DNA of 64,000 nt from Shinella granuli (GTDB lineage Bacteria; Pseudomonadota; Alphaproteobacteria; Rhizobiales; Rhizobiaceae). A program made the position numbers and the translations under genes. Shown here one piece after another: positions 9,252 through 18,589 of the stretch (positions within the stretch are counted from its first letter, which is position 1; each line of letters starts with the position of its first letter). The notes below the pieces were generated by a model. The model was not told the origin of the DNA. It saw only the letters and a program-made list of their open reading frames with translations, and did not search any database. The stretch spans positions 496,001 to 560,000 of the forward strand of contig NZ_SLVX01000002.1 of the NCBI RefSeq assembly GCF_004341885.1, written 5' to 3'.

Positions 9252-10383
9252 ATGCGCGCGGAAATCGAGAACATCGTCGACGAAATCAAGCAGGCCATAA
9301 GCCTGCTGAGGAGGCATCTTTGACTGGGATCAGGCGCTGAGACGACTGGACTGGTTGAACAACAAGGCAGAGGATCCGACCCTCTGGAACGACGCCCAGG
9401 AAGCCCAGAAGCTGATGCGCGAGCGCCAGCAGCTGGACGAGGGCATCAATGGCGTCAAGGCCATCGAGCAGCAGCTCAAGGACAATATCGAGCTCATCGA
9501 GCTCGGTGAGGAAGAGGGCGACGCTGACATCGTCAAGGAAGCCGAGAACGCCCTGAAGGTGCTCAAGGTCGAGGCCGCGCGCAAGCAGGTCGAGGCCATG
9601 CTGTCCGGCGAGGCGGATGCCAACGACACCTATCTCGAAGTGCATTCCGGCGCCGGCGGCACGGAAAGCCAGGACTGGGCGAACATGCTTCTGCGCATGT
9701 ACACCCGCTGGGCGGAGCGCTCGGGCTACAAGGTGGAGCTGCTGGAAGTCCATGACGGCGAAGAGGCCGGCATCAAGTCCGCGACGATGCTCGTCAAGGG
9801 CCACAATGCCTATGGCTGGCTGAAGACCGAATCGGGCGTGCACCGTCTCGTGCGCATCTCGCCCTATGACAGCAATGCGCGCCGCCACACCTCGTTCTCG
9901 TCGATCTGGGTCTACCCGGTCGTCGACGAGTCGATCAACATCGAGGTCAACGAAAGCGACTGCCGCATCGACACCTACCGCTCGTCCGGCGCCGGCGGCC
10001 AGCACGTCAACACGACCGATTCGGCCGTGCGTATCACGCATATCCCGACCGGCATCGTGGTCGCCTGCCAGCAGGAACGCTCGCAGCACAAGAACCGCGC
10101 CAAGGCCTGGGACATGCTGCGTGCACGCCTCTACGAAGCGGAACTGAAGAAGCGCGAGGAAGCCGCCAACGCCGAAGCCGCCTCCAAGACGGATATCGGC
10201 TGGGGCCACCAGATCCGCTCCTACGTCCTCCAGCCCTACCAGCTGGTCAAGGACCTCAGGACCGGCGTCGAAAGCACCGCTCCCTCGGATGTGCTCGACG
10301 GCGAGCTCAACGAGTTCATGGAAGCCGCACTCGCCCACCGCGTCAACGGTGGGGCGGACGCGGTCGTGGACGACCTGAACTGA
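9252..10383 (+). CDS. prfB: peptide chain release factor 2, expressed by programmed +1 frameshift
   Basis: RF2 releases finished peptides at UGA and UAA. The gene is in two frames, join(9252..9320, 9322..10383), total 376 residues. The first 23 codons end CAT CTT followed by an in-frame TGA at 9321-9323; shifting +1 continues as Asp-Trp-Asp-Gln and reads through to 10383. GGQ (SGAGGQHVN, the peptidyl-transferase-centre motif) lies near 9991-10002. The stop-codon recognition tripeptide is SPY rather than the enterobacterial SPF, inside [15 protein letters not shown]. Annotators that ignore the shift will begin the gene at TTG 9355 and lose the N-terminus. Autoregulation is built in: scarce RF2 lets ribosomes pause at the TGA and slip. 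Confidence 0.96.
9309..9324 (+). promoter_or_regulatory. prfB: RF2 programmed frameshift signal
   Basis: The site reads AGGAGG CAT CTT TGA C: an internal Shine-Dalgarno at 9309-9314, three bases of spacing, the slippery CTT at 9318-9320, then TGA with a following C. The layout matches the well-studied E. coli prfB site (AGGGGG UAU CUU UGA C), including the 3-nt spacing. Confidence 0.96.
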
Positions 10384-10406
10384 AATCTTCAATAAACGAC
10401 ATCGTG

Positions 10407-10430
10407 ACGGGCGCTTCGGCGCCCGTTTTT
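10407..10430 (+). terminator. terminator of prfB
   Basis: ACGGGCGC at 10407-10414, TTCG tetraloop, GCGCCCGT at 10419-10426 and a run of five T. It is a canonical intrinsic terminator 24 nt after the prfB stop. Confidence 0.93.
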
Positions 10431-10501
10431 CGTTCGATGATCCTGCAACCTCTCCTCCGTCGCCCGAGGATGACGGAGGAGAGGGGGGCAGGCGCCCGGT
10501 C

Positions 10502-10996
10502 TCAGTTCGTCGCCCGCTCGATCTTGATCTCGCCGAGGTCGTCGATCAGCACCGTCCAGCCCTCGGGCTCTGCGGCCTTGGGGTCCGTCTTCAGATAGAC
10601 CGTTGCGAAAAGCCCCGGCTGCGTGGTGATGCCGGACGAATTCTCCGGCCGGATGTCCGTCACATAGGGTTTCATCGCCGAAAATTCCTCCAGCACCGTG
10701 GAGGAGGCGATCTTCGGGCCCTCGGCGGTCGCCTCGATCTGCTGGAGGTGGACCTGCGCCGTGCCATCCGGCTGGCGCACCGCGACCAGCTTGTAATAGC
10801 CGCGGCGCAGGGCGGCGGGCTCCTTCGTCTCGGCCGCAGTCCCCGCGTCTTCCTCGTCCGTCTCCACCGGCTCCTCCCAGAAACCGGTGGAGACGACGAA
10901 GGTGATGGTTTCCGCGACCGGCGATTCCTGCGCGAAGGCGGGCGGTCCGGCAAGGAAAAGCAGGGTGAGGGCGGTGGCAAGTGCGTGCCGCGTCAT
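10502..10996 (-). CDS. conserved secreted protein of unknown function
   Basis: This 164-residue product has a clear signal peptide (MTRH, then a hydrophobic stretch, cleavage at AFA-QES near residue 22). The mature part begins with a TFVVSTGFWEE segment and an acidic linker and has several beta-like stretches (GYYKLVAVRQ, LFATVYLKT). No family or catalytic motif is recognised. The start at 10996 is favoured over an upstream extension because CAGGAG precedes it at a good distance and it begins the signal peptide. It lies 34 nt after the nadK stop on the same strand, so the two are probably co-transcribed, although a functional link is not evident. Confidence 0.75.
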   Translation of the reverse strand: MTRHALATALTLLFLAGPPAFAQESPVAETITFVVSTGFWEEPVETDEEDAGTAAETKEPAALRRGYYKLVAVRQPDGTAQVHLQQIEATAEGPKIASSTVLEEFSAMKPYVTDIRPENSSGITTQPGLFATVYLKTDPKAAEPEGWTVLIDDLGEIKIERATN

Positions 10997-11030
10997 GACG
11001 AAACTCCTGTCCCTGGTCTGGATAACCGTG

Positions 11031-11804
11031 TCAGTAGTCGAACTGTTCGGCAAGAATCCGGTCGGACCAGGAATGATCGGGATCGGAAAGGATATGCGCC
11101 GAAAGTCCGGCCGATTCGGCAATGCGCACCGACGTCACCGATTTGACCTCGGTGTTGTCGGCCACCGCATTGACCGGCCGCTTCTCCGCCTCCAGCACCT
11201 CGATTTCCACCGTCACCTTGTTGGGCAGCAGCGCGCCGCGCCAGCGTCGCGGCCGGAAGGCGCTGACGGGCGTCAGCGCCAGCAGCGGCGCTTCCAGTGG
11301 CAGGATCGGCCCATGGGCGGAAAGGTTGTAGGCGGTCGAGCCTGCGGGCGTCGCCAGCAGCAGCCCGTCGCAGATCAGTTCCTCCAGCCGCACCCGCCCG
11401 TCGACGCTTACGCGCAGCTTTGCCGCCTGGTAGGACTGGCGGAAGAGATAGACCTCGTTGATGGCGAGCGCCCGGCGCTCCTGGCCGCTCGCGTCGCCGG
11501 TGATCATCTCCAGCGGGCGGAAGGCGTTCTCCACCGCACCTTCGATGCGGTCGGGCAGATCCTTCGGGTCGTAGCGGTTCATCAGGAAGCCGATGGAGCC
11601 GCGGTTCATGCCGTAGACGGGCTTGCCGGAATTCATCGTCGTGTGCAGCGTCTGCAGCATGAAGCCGTCGCCGCCGAGCGCGACGATGACATCGGCCTCT
11701 TCCGGATCGGCATTGCCGTAGATCGAGATCAGTTCGGTGCGCGCTTCCTGCGCTTCGGCCGCCTGCGAGGCGACGAAGGAGAGGGAGTTGAAGTTACGCG
11801 CCAT
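11031..11804 (-). CDS. nadK: NAD kinase
   Basis: The 257-residue product phosphorylates NAD to NADP in the cytoplasm and is the only de novo route to NADP. It shows the ATP-NAD kinase signatures: GGDG (residues 44-47, ATP/NAD site and catalytic Asp), INEVYLFR (the NE/D pair that binds NAD ribose) and TPAGSTAYN. The length equals rhizobial NadK from start MARNF. An upstream ATG at 11819 would add five residues, but its AGAGG sits only 2 nt away. It is followed closely by the exported 164-residue protein. An 8-bp perfect hairpin (11868-11888) sits upstream. Confidence 0.93.
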   Translation of the reverse strand: MARNFNSLSFVASQAAEAQEARTELISIYGNADPEEADVIVALGGDGFMLQTLHTTMNSGKPVYGMNRGSIGFLMNRYDPKDLPDRIEGAVENAFRPLEMITGDASGQERRALAINEVYLFRQSYQAAKLRVSVDGRVRLEELICDGLLLATPAGSTAYNLSAHGPILPLEAPLLALTPVSAFRPRRWRGALLPNKVTVEIEVLEAEKRPVNAVADNTEVKSVTSVRIAESAGLSAHILSDPDHSWSDRILAEQFDY

Positions 11805-11867
11805 GCCGTCGATCCGCATCCTCTGAGCAAGCCTGCGGCGCGTCCTGCACCCGAGGCCCGTCTTTGT

Positions 11868-11888
11868 CGCATGCCTTTACGGCATGCG
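11868..11888. repeat. perfect 8-bp inverted repeat upstream of nadK
   Basis: CGCATGCC (11868-11875) and GGCATGCG (11881-11888) flank TTTAC. It sits between the stop of the 64-residue gene and nadK, both on the minus strand. It could be a weak terminator for the former or an operator for nadK; there is no T-run. Confidence 0.45.
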
Positions 11889-11928
11889 CATCTGAAAAAT
11901 ATGACAGCACGTCGTGAGGCGACAGCGC

Positions 11929-12123
11929 TCAGGTCCCGGCCGACCCGGCCCGCTCCTCCAGCTTTTTCAGCACGGCCTGCCCGTTGGCGGCCGCCTCCAT
12001 CGGCGTGCCGAACGGCCCCTTCACGGGATAGGTGACACCGCGGAAGGTCAGCGAATAGAAATATTTCCCGTCGATCCGCTTCTCGACCACCACCTTCGAA
12101 ACCGGTCCCTTGTCGTCCGCCAC
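11929..12123 (-). CDS. small conserved protein of unknown function (64 aa)
   Basis: This short basic protein starts with GTG at 12123, preceded by GGAGG with 7 nt spacing, which is as good a ribosome site as any in the window. The product begins MADDKGPVSK and contains a beta-like VEKRIDGKYFYSLTFRG stretch, then a short helix ending in KKLEERAG. There is no signal peptide, membrane segment or recognised domain. Codon use (G/C third positions) resembles its neighbours, which supports a real gene. It lies upstream of nadK on the same strand after 124 nt. Confidence 0.6.
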   Translation of the reverse strand: MADDKGPVSKVVVEKRIDGKYFYSLTFRGVTYPVKGPFGTPMEAAANGQAVLKKLEERAGSAGT

Positions 12124-12347
12124 CTTCGTTCCTCCGCCATGGGTTTCGCACGATAGCCGGTGTCGGCCGATGCTGCGAAACGGAAATGCAGGCCCCCGAG
12201 GCGCCCGTCGATCAAACGCCTATAGGCCAGTCGGCAATGGACGGCAATGTGGAAGGAGGCAGTGGCGCGAAAACAAAACGGTGCGTCGAAGCGGAGCGCA
12301 GGCGAACCGGCGCGATGGCTTGGCGGGCGGCGTCGCGCAAACAAAAA

Positions 12348-12423
<76 letters not shown>

Positions 12424-12477
12424 ACTCAGCGAGGGAGTTAGCATATTCTCCGCCGCTGTAAAGGGAAAAGGGCGGGT

Positions 12478-13425
12478 TCAGATCGACCAGTTGCTGTCCA
12501 GCGCGGTTATCGGGACGATTTCCTGGCAGCGCTCCATGGAGCGGGGCAGGTTTTCCGCGAGGTGGTCGATGAGGGCGCGCACGGCCGGCAGCATGCCGTG
12601 GCGCGAGGTGAAGACGGCGTGCACGGTCGATTCCGCGCTCGACCATTCCGGCAGCACCGGCGTCAGGAAGCCGCTGCGAAAGCCGCGCTCCACGATCATG
12701 TCCGGCAAGAGGGCAAGGCCGATGCCCTCGATCGTGGCCCGTTCCAGCACGCTGAAATCCGAGCACAAGAGCACCGGGGAGTGGGCGACGTCGTAGACGT
12801 CGCCGTTCTTGTGGAAGAGCGTCCAGATTGCCCTGGGGCTGTTTTCCTGCATGGAGAGCGTGGGAACGCGGCCGATCGTCTCTAGGTCGATCGGGCCATG
12901 CTGCTCCAGAAAGCGCGGGCTTGCCGCGAGGTAGCGCCGCGTGCCGGCAAAGCGGCGCACGATCAGCGACTGGTCCGTGTCGTAGCCGTCGCGCACGCGC
13001 AGCGCGATGTCTATGCGCTCCTCGATGAGATCGACCGCGCGGCCGGTGGTGAGGATGGAGAGGCGCACCCCGGGATAGCGCTTCATGAAGCTCGGCAGCA
13101 CGTCGGCCACCATGGGCGCAAAGCCCGGCGGCATCGACAGGCGCACCGTGCCGGCCGGTTCCGCCTTGGCGACCGCGATCACGGCCTCCGCCGCCTCCAC
13201 GCCGGAAAGCACCGCCTCGCAGCGCTCATAGAAGGACTGGCCGATATCGGTGATGGCAAGCTTGCGGGTGGAGCGCTCGATGAGGCGCACGCCGAGCTGC
13301 TCCTCAAGAGCGGCGATGCGCTTGCTGATTTTGGACTTCGGCACGGACAGCGCATTCGCCGCCGCGGTAAAGCCCTTGTGGCGCACCACGGCGGCGTAGA
13401 GCGCGAGATCGTTCAGGTCCTGCAT
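12478..13425 (-). CDS. LysR-family transcriptional regulator
   Basis: A 315-residue LTTR: an N-terminal winged helix-turn-helix (1-60, with AAANALSVPKSKISKRIAALEEQLG as the recognition region) and a C-terminal substrate-binding fold in two lobes (about 90-300) with the usual RLSMPPGF start. It is divergent from azoR with 131 bp between starts, and the shared interval holds two dyads, the standard layout for an LTTR controlling its neighbour. Control of the flavin-dependent azoreductase in response to a quinone- or azo-like compound is inferred from that arrangement and is not shown by the sequence. Confidence 0.93.
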   Translation of the reverse strand: MQDLNDLALYAAVVRHKGFTAAANALSVPKSKISKRIAALEEQLGVRLIERSTRKLAITDIGQSFYERCEAVLSGVEAAEAVIAVAKAEPAGTVRLSMPPGFAPMVADVLPSFMKRYPGVRLSILTTGRAVDLIEERIDIALRVRDGYDTDQSLIVRRFAGTRRYLAASPRFLEQHGPIDLETIGRVPTLSMQENSPRAIWTLFHKNGDVYDVAHSPVLLCSDFSVLERATIEGIGLALLPDMIVERGFRSGFLTPVLPEWSSAESTVHAVFTSRHGMLPAVRALIDHLAENLPRSMERCQEIVPITALDSNWSI

Positions 13426-13454
13426 GGCTATCTCCAGGCGGTTTTGCGAATTAT

Positions 13455-13472
13455 TGTTTCCCGGGTGAAACA
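13455..13472. promoter_or_regulatory. candidate operator 1 in the lysR-azoR interval
   Basis: TGTTTC-N6-GAAACA is a perfect 18-bp inverted repeat centred 38 bp upstream of the lysR start. It fits an autoregulatory site for the divergent regulator. Confidence 0.5.
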
Positions 13473-13505
13473 GTCAATTGGATTTTTGCTGTCTAATCGC
13501 GCGAT

Positions 13506-13518
13506 TGTTTTCGGAACA
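13506..13518. promoter_or_regulatory. candidate LysR box (T-N11-A) ahead of azoR
   Basis: TGTT-N5-AACA gives the T-N11-A spacing of LTTR sites and lies 39 bp upstream of the azoR start codon. Confidence 0.5.
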
Positions 13519-13556
13519 TATGTGTCGCACCCAAACCGAAACGAAGGTGCTGACCC

Positions 13557-14180
13557 ATGAACATCCTCCATATCGATTCCGGCATTCTCGGCGAGCACTC
13601 CGTCTCCCGCCGCCTGACGGCCGCCGTCGTCGCCCAGATCAAGGCCGAACAGCCGGCCGCCACCATCACCTATCGCGACCTTGCCGCCGATCCGCTGCCG
13701 CACCTGTCCGGCGCGCATCTGATGGCCGCCAATGCGAAGCCGGAAGAGGTCGACGCGCAGATCGCCGCCGACGTCGCCGAAGGCAAGGTGGTGCTCGACG
13801 AGTTCCTGGCCGCCGACACGATCATCCTCGGCGTGCCCATGTACAATTTCTCCCTGCCGAGCCAGTTGAAGGCCTGGATCGACCGCATCGCCGTTTCCGG
13901 CAAGACGTTCCGCTACACCGCCGAAGGCCCCGAGGGCCTCGCCAAGGGCAAGAAGGTCATCATCGTCTCCACCCGCGGCGGCCACTATTCCGCCGGTCCG
14001 GCGGCCGTCATGGACCACCAGGAAAGCTATCTGAAGGCCGTGCTCGGCTTCCTTGGCATCACGGATGTTGAAGTGGTGCGTGCCGAAGGCCTGAACCTCA
14101 GCCCCGATTCGAAGATCGAGGCGATTTCCGAGGCCGAGCGCACCATCAATGATCGCGGTTCCCTGAAGCTTGCCAGCTAA
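13557..14180 (+). CDS. azoR: FMN-dependent NADH-azoreductase / quinone reductase
   Basis: A 207-residue flavodoxin-fold enzyme of the AzoR (AcpD) family that reduces quinones and azo bonds by two-electron transfer from NADH, as a cytoplasmic homodimer. The N-terminal HIDSG.LGE.SVSR loop is the FMN phosphate site, PMYNFSLPSQLKAWID contacts the isoalloxazine ring, and STRGGHYS closes the second FMN loop. ATG 13557 follows AAGGTG. It is divergently paired with the lysR gene and ends in a very strong hairpin, so it is monocistronic. Confidence 0.95.
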   Translation: MNILHIDSGILGEHSVSRRLTAAVVAQIKAEQPAATITYRDLAADPLPHLSGAHLMAANAKPEEVDAQIAADVAEGKVVLDEFLAADTIILGVPMYNFSLPSQLKAWIDRIAVSGKTFRYTAEGPEGLAKGKKVIIVSTRGGHYSAGPAAVMDHQESYLKAVLGFLGITDVEVVRAEGLNLSPDSKIEAISEAERTINDRGSLKLAS

Positions 14181-14196
14181 GCGCCGTCCTTCGACA

Positions 14197-14236
14197 TGCA
14201 AAACGCCCGCCGGTGGAAACCGGCGGGCGTTTTGCA
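14197..14236. terminator. bidirectional terminator azoR / rlmB
   Basis: An 18-bp perfect stem (14197-14214 with 14219-14236) closes a GGAA loop. It includes four A at the 5' base and four T at the 3' base of the GC-rich part, so it works on both strands. Both flanking genes end at it. Confidence 0.92.
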
Positions 14237-14252
14237 TTTGCGCGTGGCCGGT

Positions 14253-15128
14253 TCAGCTCAAGAGATGCCGCTGCGTGGCATAGAGCGCGATCGCCGCGGC
14301 GTTCGAGACGTTGAGCGACTTGATCGCGCCGGGCATGTCGAGCCGGGCGAGCGCCTTGCAGGTGGCGCGCGTCTTCTGCCGCAGGCCCTTGCCCTCCGCA
14401 CCCATGACGAGCGCGATACGGTCGCCGGACAGCGTGCCTTCCAGCGGCTCCGGGCCTTCCGAATCAAGGCCGATCGTCAGGAAGCCGAGCTTGTGCAGCT
14501 CCTCCAGCGCGTCGGCGAGATTGGTGACCTGGATATAGGGAATGAGTTCCAGCGCGCCGGACGCGGTTTTGGCGAGCACGCCCGATTCGGTCGGCGAGTG
14601 GCGCTGCGTCGTGATGACGGCGCCGGCATTGAAGGCCACCGCCGAGCGCATGATGGCGCCGACATTGTGCGGATCCGTCACCTGGTCGAGCACGAGCAGC
14701 AACGGGCTGTCCTTCAGCGCTTCCAGCCGGCGCACGGGCAGGGGGCGCGTCTCCAGCATCACGCCCTGGTGGATCGCTTCCGGGCCGAGCACCTTGTCGA
14801 GGTCGGACGGCAGCACGGTCTCGACAGGATAGGGCAGGGTGGCGAAATCGGGCAGCTCCAGCCGCTGCGCGGCGTTCTGGCTCACCGAAAGCTTGATGAT
14901 CTTGCGCTCCGGATTGTCCAGCGCCGCGCGCACCGTGTGCAGGCCGTAGAGATAGACCTGGTCGGGCGTCAGGGCCGGTGCCTTCCAGCCTTCCGCCTGC
15001 TTGCGGCGGCGGTCGTCCCTGGGCGTCGGAATCTCGCCGCGTTCGCGCCGCTGGTCGCGATGCGCCCGGCGCAGCTTGGCATAGTGGGTGTCTTTTGCGG
15101 ACTTGCCGCCGGTGTCGTCTTTGCTCAT
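14253..15128 (-). CDS. rlmB: 23S rRNA 2'-O-methyltransferase, RlmB/TrmH family
   Basis: The 291-residue protein has a basic Arg/Lys-rich N-terminal tail (1-50), an L30e-like substrate-binding domain (about 55-125) and a C-terminal SPOUT domain with the three SpoU motifs: DPHNVGAIMRSA, VMGAEGKGLR and SLNVSNAAAIALY, which form the AdoMet-binding trefoil knot. RlmB methylates G2251 of 23S rRNA in the peptidyl-transferase P-loop. The length and L30e domain fit RlmB better than TrmH or TrmL, though the exact target base cannot be read. The gene is convergent with azoR and divergent from the tRNA-tuf cluster. Confidence 0.9.
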   Translation of the reverse strand: MSKDDTGGKSAKDTHYAKLRRAHRDQRRERGEIPTPRDDRRRKQAEGWKAPALTPDQVYLYGLHTVRAALDNPERKIIKLSVSQNAAQRLELPDFATLPYPVETVLPSDLDKVLGPEAIHQGVMLETRPLPVRRLEALKDSPLLLVLDQVTDPHNVGAIMRSAVAFNAGAVITTQRHSPTESGVLAKTASGALELIPYIQVTNLADALEELHKLGFLTIGLDSEGPEPLEGTLSGDRIALVMGAEGKGLRQKTRATCKALARLDMPGAIKSLNVSNAAAIALYATQRHLLS

Positions 15129-15435
15129 GCGGCCTTATAGACCAAGTCGCATCGAACTGTGCAGCGGTTTTGCGCAAGGGATGGGCAAAAAACGGAAAAA
15201 CAGGGGGCAGGAGGTGCCTGGGCCTGCGCGCGGCACGCTCCCGGCGGGACGCCGGCGGCTCGTCAGCCGCGCCGGCCGGCCGCCGATTGGGGACGATGAT
15301 GTTTTTCGCAATTTTTTCCGTAGCCTCGTGTTGACAGGACGATTTGTGCCCGTCATATACGCCGCCAGATCGAAGGCGCCGCCCACAAGGCACTGCCCGC
15401 CGGTCGACACTGGTCGCTTGATCCCGACGGAATAT
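15129..15435. other. gene-free interval ahead of the tRNA-tuf cluster
   Basis: About 307 nt between the rlmB start and tRNA-Tyr. It holds one strong promoter at 15331-15359 and otherwise GC-rich sequence (15160-15300) with no gene seen. Confidence 0.6.
15331..15359 (+). promoter_or_regulatory. promoter of the tRNA-Tyr/tRNA-Gly/tuf unit
   Basis: TTGACA at 15331-15336, a 17-bp spacer, and CATATA at 15354-15359, about 75 nt upstream of tRNA-Tyr. The -35 box is perfect and the spacing is optimal for the housekeeping sigma factor. Confidence 0.8.
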
Positions 15436-15520
15436 GGAGGGATGCCCGAGTGGTTAAAGGGGACGGACTGTAAATCCGTTGGCTCAGCCTACGTTGGTTC
15501 AAATCCAACTCCCTCCACCA
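15436..15520 (+). tRNA. tRNA-Tyr (anticodon GTA)
   Basis: An 85-nt class II tRNA: acceptor GGAGGGA/TCCCTCC, anticodon arm ACGGA-CTGTAAA-TCCGT with GTA, a long variable arm (TGGCTCAGCCTA), T-loop GGTTCAAATCC, and encoded CCA. Confidence 0.97.
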
Positions 15521-15545
15521 TTCTGTCAGACGGATCAAGGCCCCC

Positions 15546-15619
15546 GCGGGTATAGCTCAATGGTAGAGCAGCAGCCTTCCAAGCTGAATACGCGGGTTCG
15601 ATTCCCGCTACCCGCTCCA
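15546..15619 (+). tRNA. tRNA-Gly (anticodon TCC)
   Basis: A 74-nt tRNA with acceptor GCGGGTA/TACCCGC, anticodon loop CTTCCAA carrying TCC, T-loop GGTTCGATTCC and encoded CCA. It follows tRNA-Tyr by 25 nt, so one transcript is likely. Confidence 0.97.
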
Positions 15620-15836
15620 GTTTTCCTTCAGAAAAAGAATCAGCGTTCCGCTCTAAGGCCCTGCCTTGAAAAAGCGATTCCGCATCCCGATCTATCGTCC
15701 ATCCGGCTTGCCCCAGCCCGTTTCCGGCATGTTTCCCCTGTGCATTTAAGGCTTGCGCATTCGTTGCGAAAGCCTTAAACGCCTGCCAAACCGGACGGGC
15801 CGGTTAGCCCAACTTTCGTTCAGTAGGAATAAAAAC

Positions 15837-17012
<1,176 letters not shown>

Positions 17013-17033
17013 TATCGGGTCTTTGACCGGATG

Positions 17034-17065
17034 AAGGCCCCGCGGGAGACCGCGGGGCCTTTTTG
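17034..17065 (+). terminator. terminator of tuf copy 1
   Basis: AAGGCCCCGCGG (17034-17045), GAGA loop, CCGCGGGGCCTT (17050-17061), then TTTT: a 12-bp perfect stem 22 nt after the stop codon. Confidence 0.93.
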
Positions 17066-17314
17066 TTTTCAAGCGCTTTGAAATGGTGTGCTTTTTTAGC
17101 CATTGGCGATAACTCGCCAGGTCTGGGGATAGAGGCGATCGGCGCCAGCGGGTAGATTTGCCGCGTCGCCTGGAGCGACATGGCCTGGACGGTGAACCGC
17201 AGGCCCGGCGCCGGGGATCGTTTCGATCCCGTATATTGCGGCGGCGCCCCTGCGTGTGGCGGGCACGGGCCGTGCCGCGCGCATCACGGCAACCAGACAT
17301 GGGCCTGAACCTCG
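17066..17314. other. interval between the tuf terminator and the exported protein
   Basis: No gene is supported here. One small dyad (GGATCG-TTT-CGATCC near 17216-17230) stands out. All three minus-strand frames are open over parts of the interval, but their translations look like GC-rich shadow reading. Confidence 0.4.
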
Positions 17315-17971
17315 ATGAACGCTTTTGCAGGCGCGGCGCGCGCAGCGCTCGCTCTCTCGACGATTCTCCTGATTCCGCCGGCCGGCGCGGCCAGGGCGGA
17401 GGATTCCCTCGTCATCTGGTCCCCGGCAAAACTGTCCAGCTATGCCTATCGCCTGCGCCTGGGCGCCAAGGCCGCCACGGCGGCCGAGATGAGCGCCGGG
17501 GTGGACATCTCCGTCACCGCGTCCTCCAGCGGCCGCATCCGCGACACGCGCGACAATGCGCGCCTCTGGGCGGAGATGCGCGGGACGGGACAGTCCGGTG
17601 CAGAGCGCAACGTCACGGCCGGCTACAACCCGCTGACCGGCCGGGTTTCGGCGAGCGCGGGCCTCTCCCGCCGCTGGATGGCGACGCCTTCCATCGATAT
17701 CGTCCTCACGCCCGCCGTCTCCGCCGATGCCAACATGCGCAGCGGCGACCGCGGCGCGGTGCGCGTGACGCAGCAGGCGCGCATCCAGGCGCTGCCGACC
17801 GGAACGTCCTTCGTCGCCACCGGTTCGACCGCCAGCGGACAGAAGCACATCGGCGCGGAACTCGGCGTCGAGCAGCGCGTCTTCGACTGCCTCGACCTCG
17901 GCGCCTCCGTGCGCCGGCAGGACATGAGGCTGGTCGGCGCGGTCAGGGCGCGGCTTCGTTTCGCCTGGTGA
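17315..17971 (+). CDS. exported protein of unknown function, possible outer-membrane beta-barrel
   Basis: A 218-residue product with a signal peptide (hydrophobic core about 9-24, cleavage near ARA-EDS). The mature chain alternates polar and small hydrophobic residues in short strands (SLVIWSP, YRLRLGAKAATAAEMSAGVDISVTA, NVTAGYNP, VSASAGLSRR, ARLRFAW) and ends in an aromatic residue, as outer-membrane barrel proteins often do. There is one Cys (FDCLDLG) and no recognised domain. It sits between tuf and tRNA-Trp, splitting the conserved tuf-tRNA-secE order. Barrel nature is inferred from the alternation pattern and the terminal Trp only. Confidence 0.65.
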   Translation: MNAFAGAARAALALSTILLIPPAGAARAEDSLVIWSPAKLSSYAYRLRLGAKAATAAEMSAGVDISVTASSSGRIRDTRDNARLWAEMRGTGQSGAERNVTAGYNPLTGRVSASAGLSRRWMATPSIDIVLTPAVSADANMRSGDRGAVRVTQQARIQALPTGTSFVATGSTASGQKHIGAELGVEQRVFDCLDLGASVRRQDMRLVGAVRARLRFAW

Positions 17972-18105
17972 GGACGCACGGGGAGGGCGCTTGGCGCTAA
18001 CCTGTGAAAAAATCTCGTCTTCGGGCTTGCCAAGTCGATCCGTGCGCCGTAAAGACGCCATGCCTTGCCGGCGACAGGTGTTTCACCACGGAGCGGCAGG
18101 CAGCT

Positions 18106-18181
<76 letters not shown>

Positions 18182-18273
18182 TTTTCACCGGACAGCGCGG
18201 ACGACTTGCAGCGACGGGAAAGATGGCATGACGGCGTTCGGCCGTCATAATTCGTTAAAAGTCCGGTTGCCTC

Positions 18274-18302
18274 TTGTGAAAAAGGGAATCGGGCTTTATG
18301 TA
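18274..18302 (+). promoter_or_regulatory. promoter of secE-nusG
   Basis: TTGTGA (18274-18279), 17-bp spacer, TATGTA (18297-18302), 71 nt before the secE start. The box pair resembles the TTGTGT-N17-TATGGG found ahead of rpsJ. Confidence 0.65.
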
Positions 18303-18372
18303 GGGCAAAACAGACACGCGGTGCGTGGGGCTGATAATTCAGCTTTACGTGCCGTAATGGCGTGGACATTCA

Positions 18373-18573
18373 ATGGCATCGAAAACAAATCCGATTGCGT
18401 TTCTGCAGCAGGTTCGCTCCGAGACGGCGAAAGTGACTTGGCCCTCGCGGCGCGAGACGATGATCTCGACCGTCATGGTGTTCGTCATGGTCTTCCTGGC
18501 TGCAGTGTTCTTCTTCGCTGCGGACCAGTTGATTGGCTGGCTGATCGGCCTCGTCCTCAGCGCCAGCGTCTGA
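18373..18573 (+). CDS. secE: preprotein translocase subunit SecE
   Basis: A 66-residue short-form SecE with one C-terminal membrane helix (about 33-60) preceded by the conserved amphipathic segment QQVRSETAKVTWPSRRE, the cytosolic hinge that clamps SecY. It forms the SecYEG channel with SecY (encoded at 50291) and SecG (not in window). It is followed by nusG after 16 nt. Confidence 0.97.
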   Translation: MASKTNPIAFLQQVRSETAKVTWPSRRETMISTVMVFVMVFLAAVFFFAADQLIGWLIGLVLSASV

Positions 18574-18589
18574 TTGGTTGGAGATGAAC

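Noticed and set aside
17096-17314. Minus-strand protein tails between tuf and the exported protein.
   Set aside because: Frames are open only through GC bias; no ribosome site and no conserved motif.
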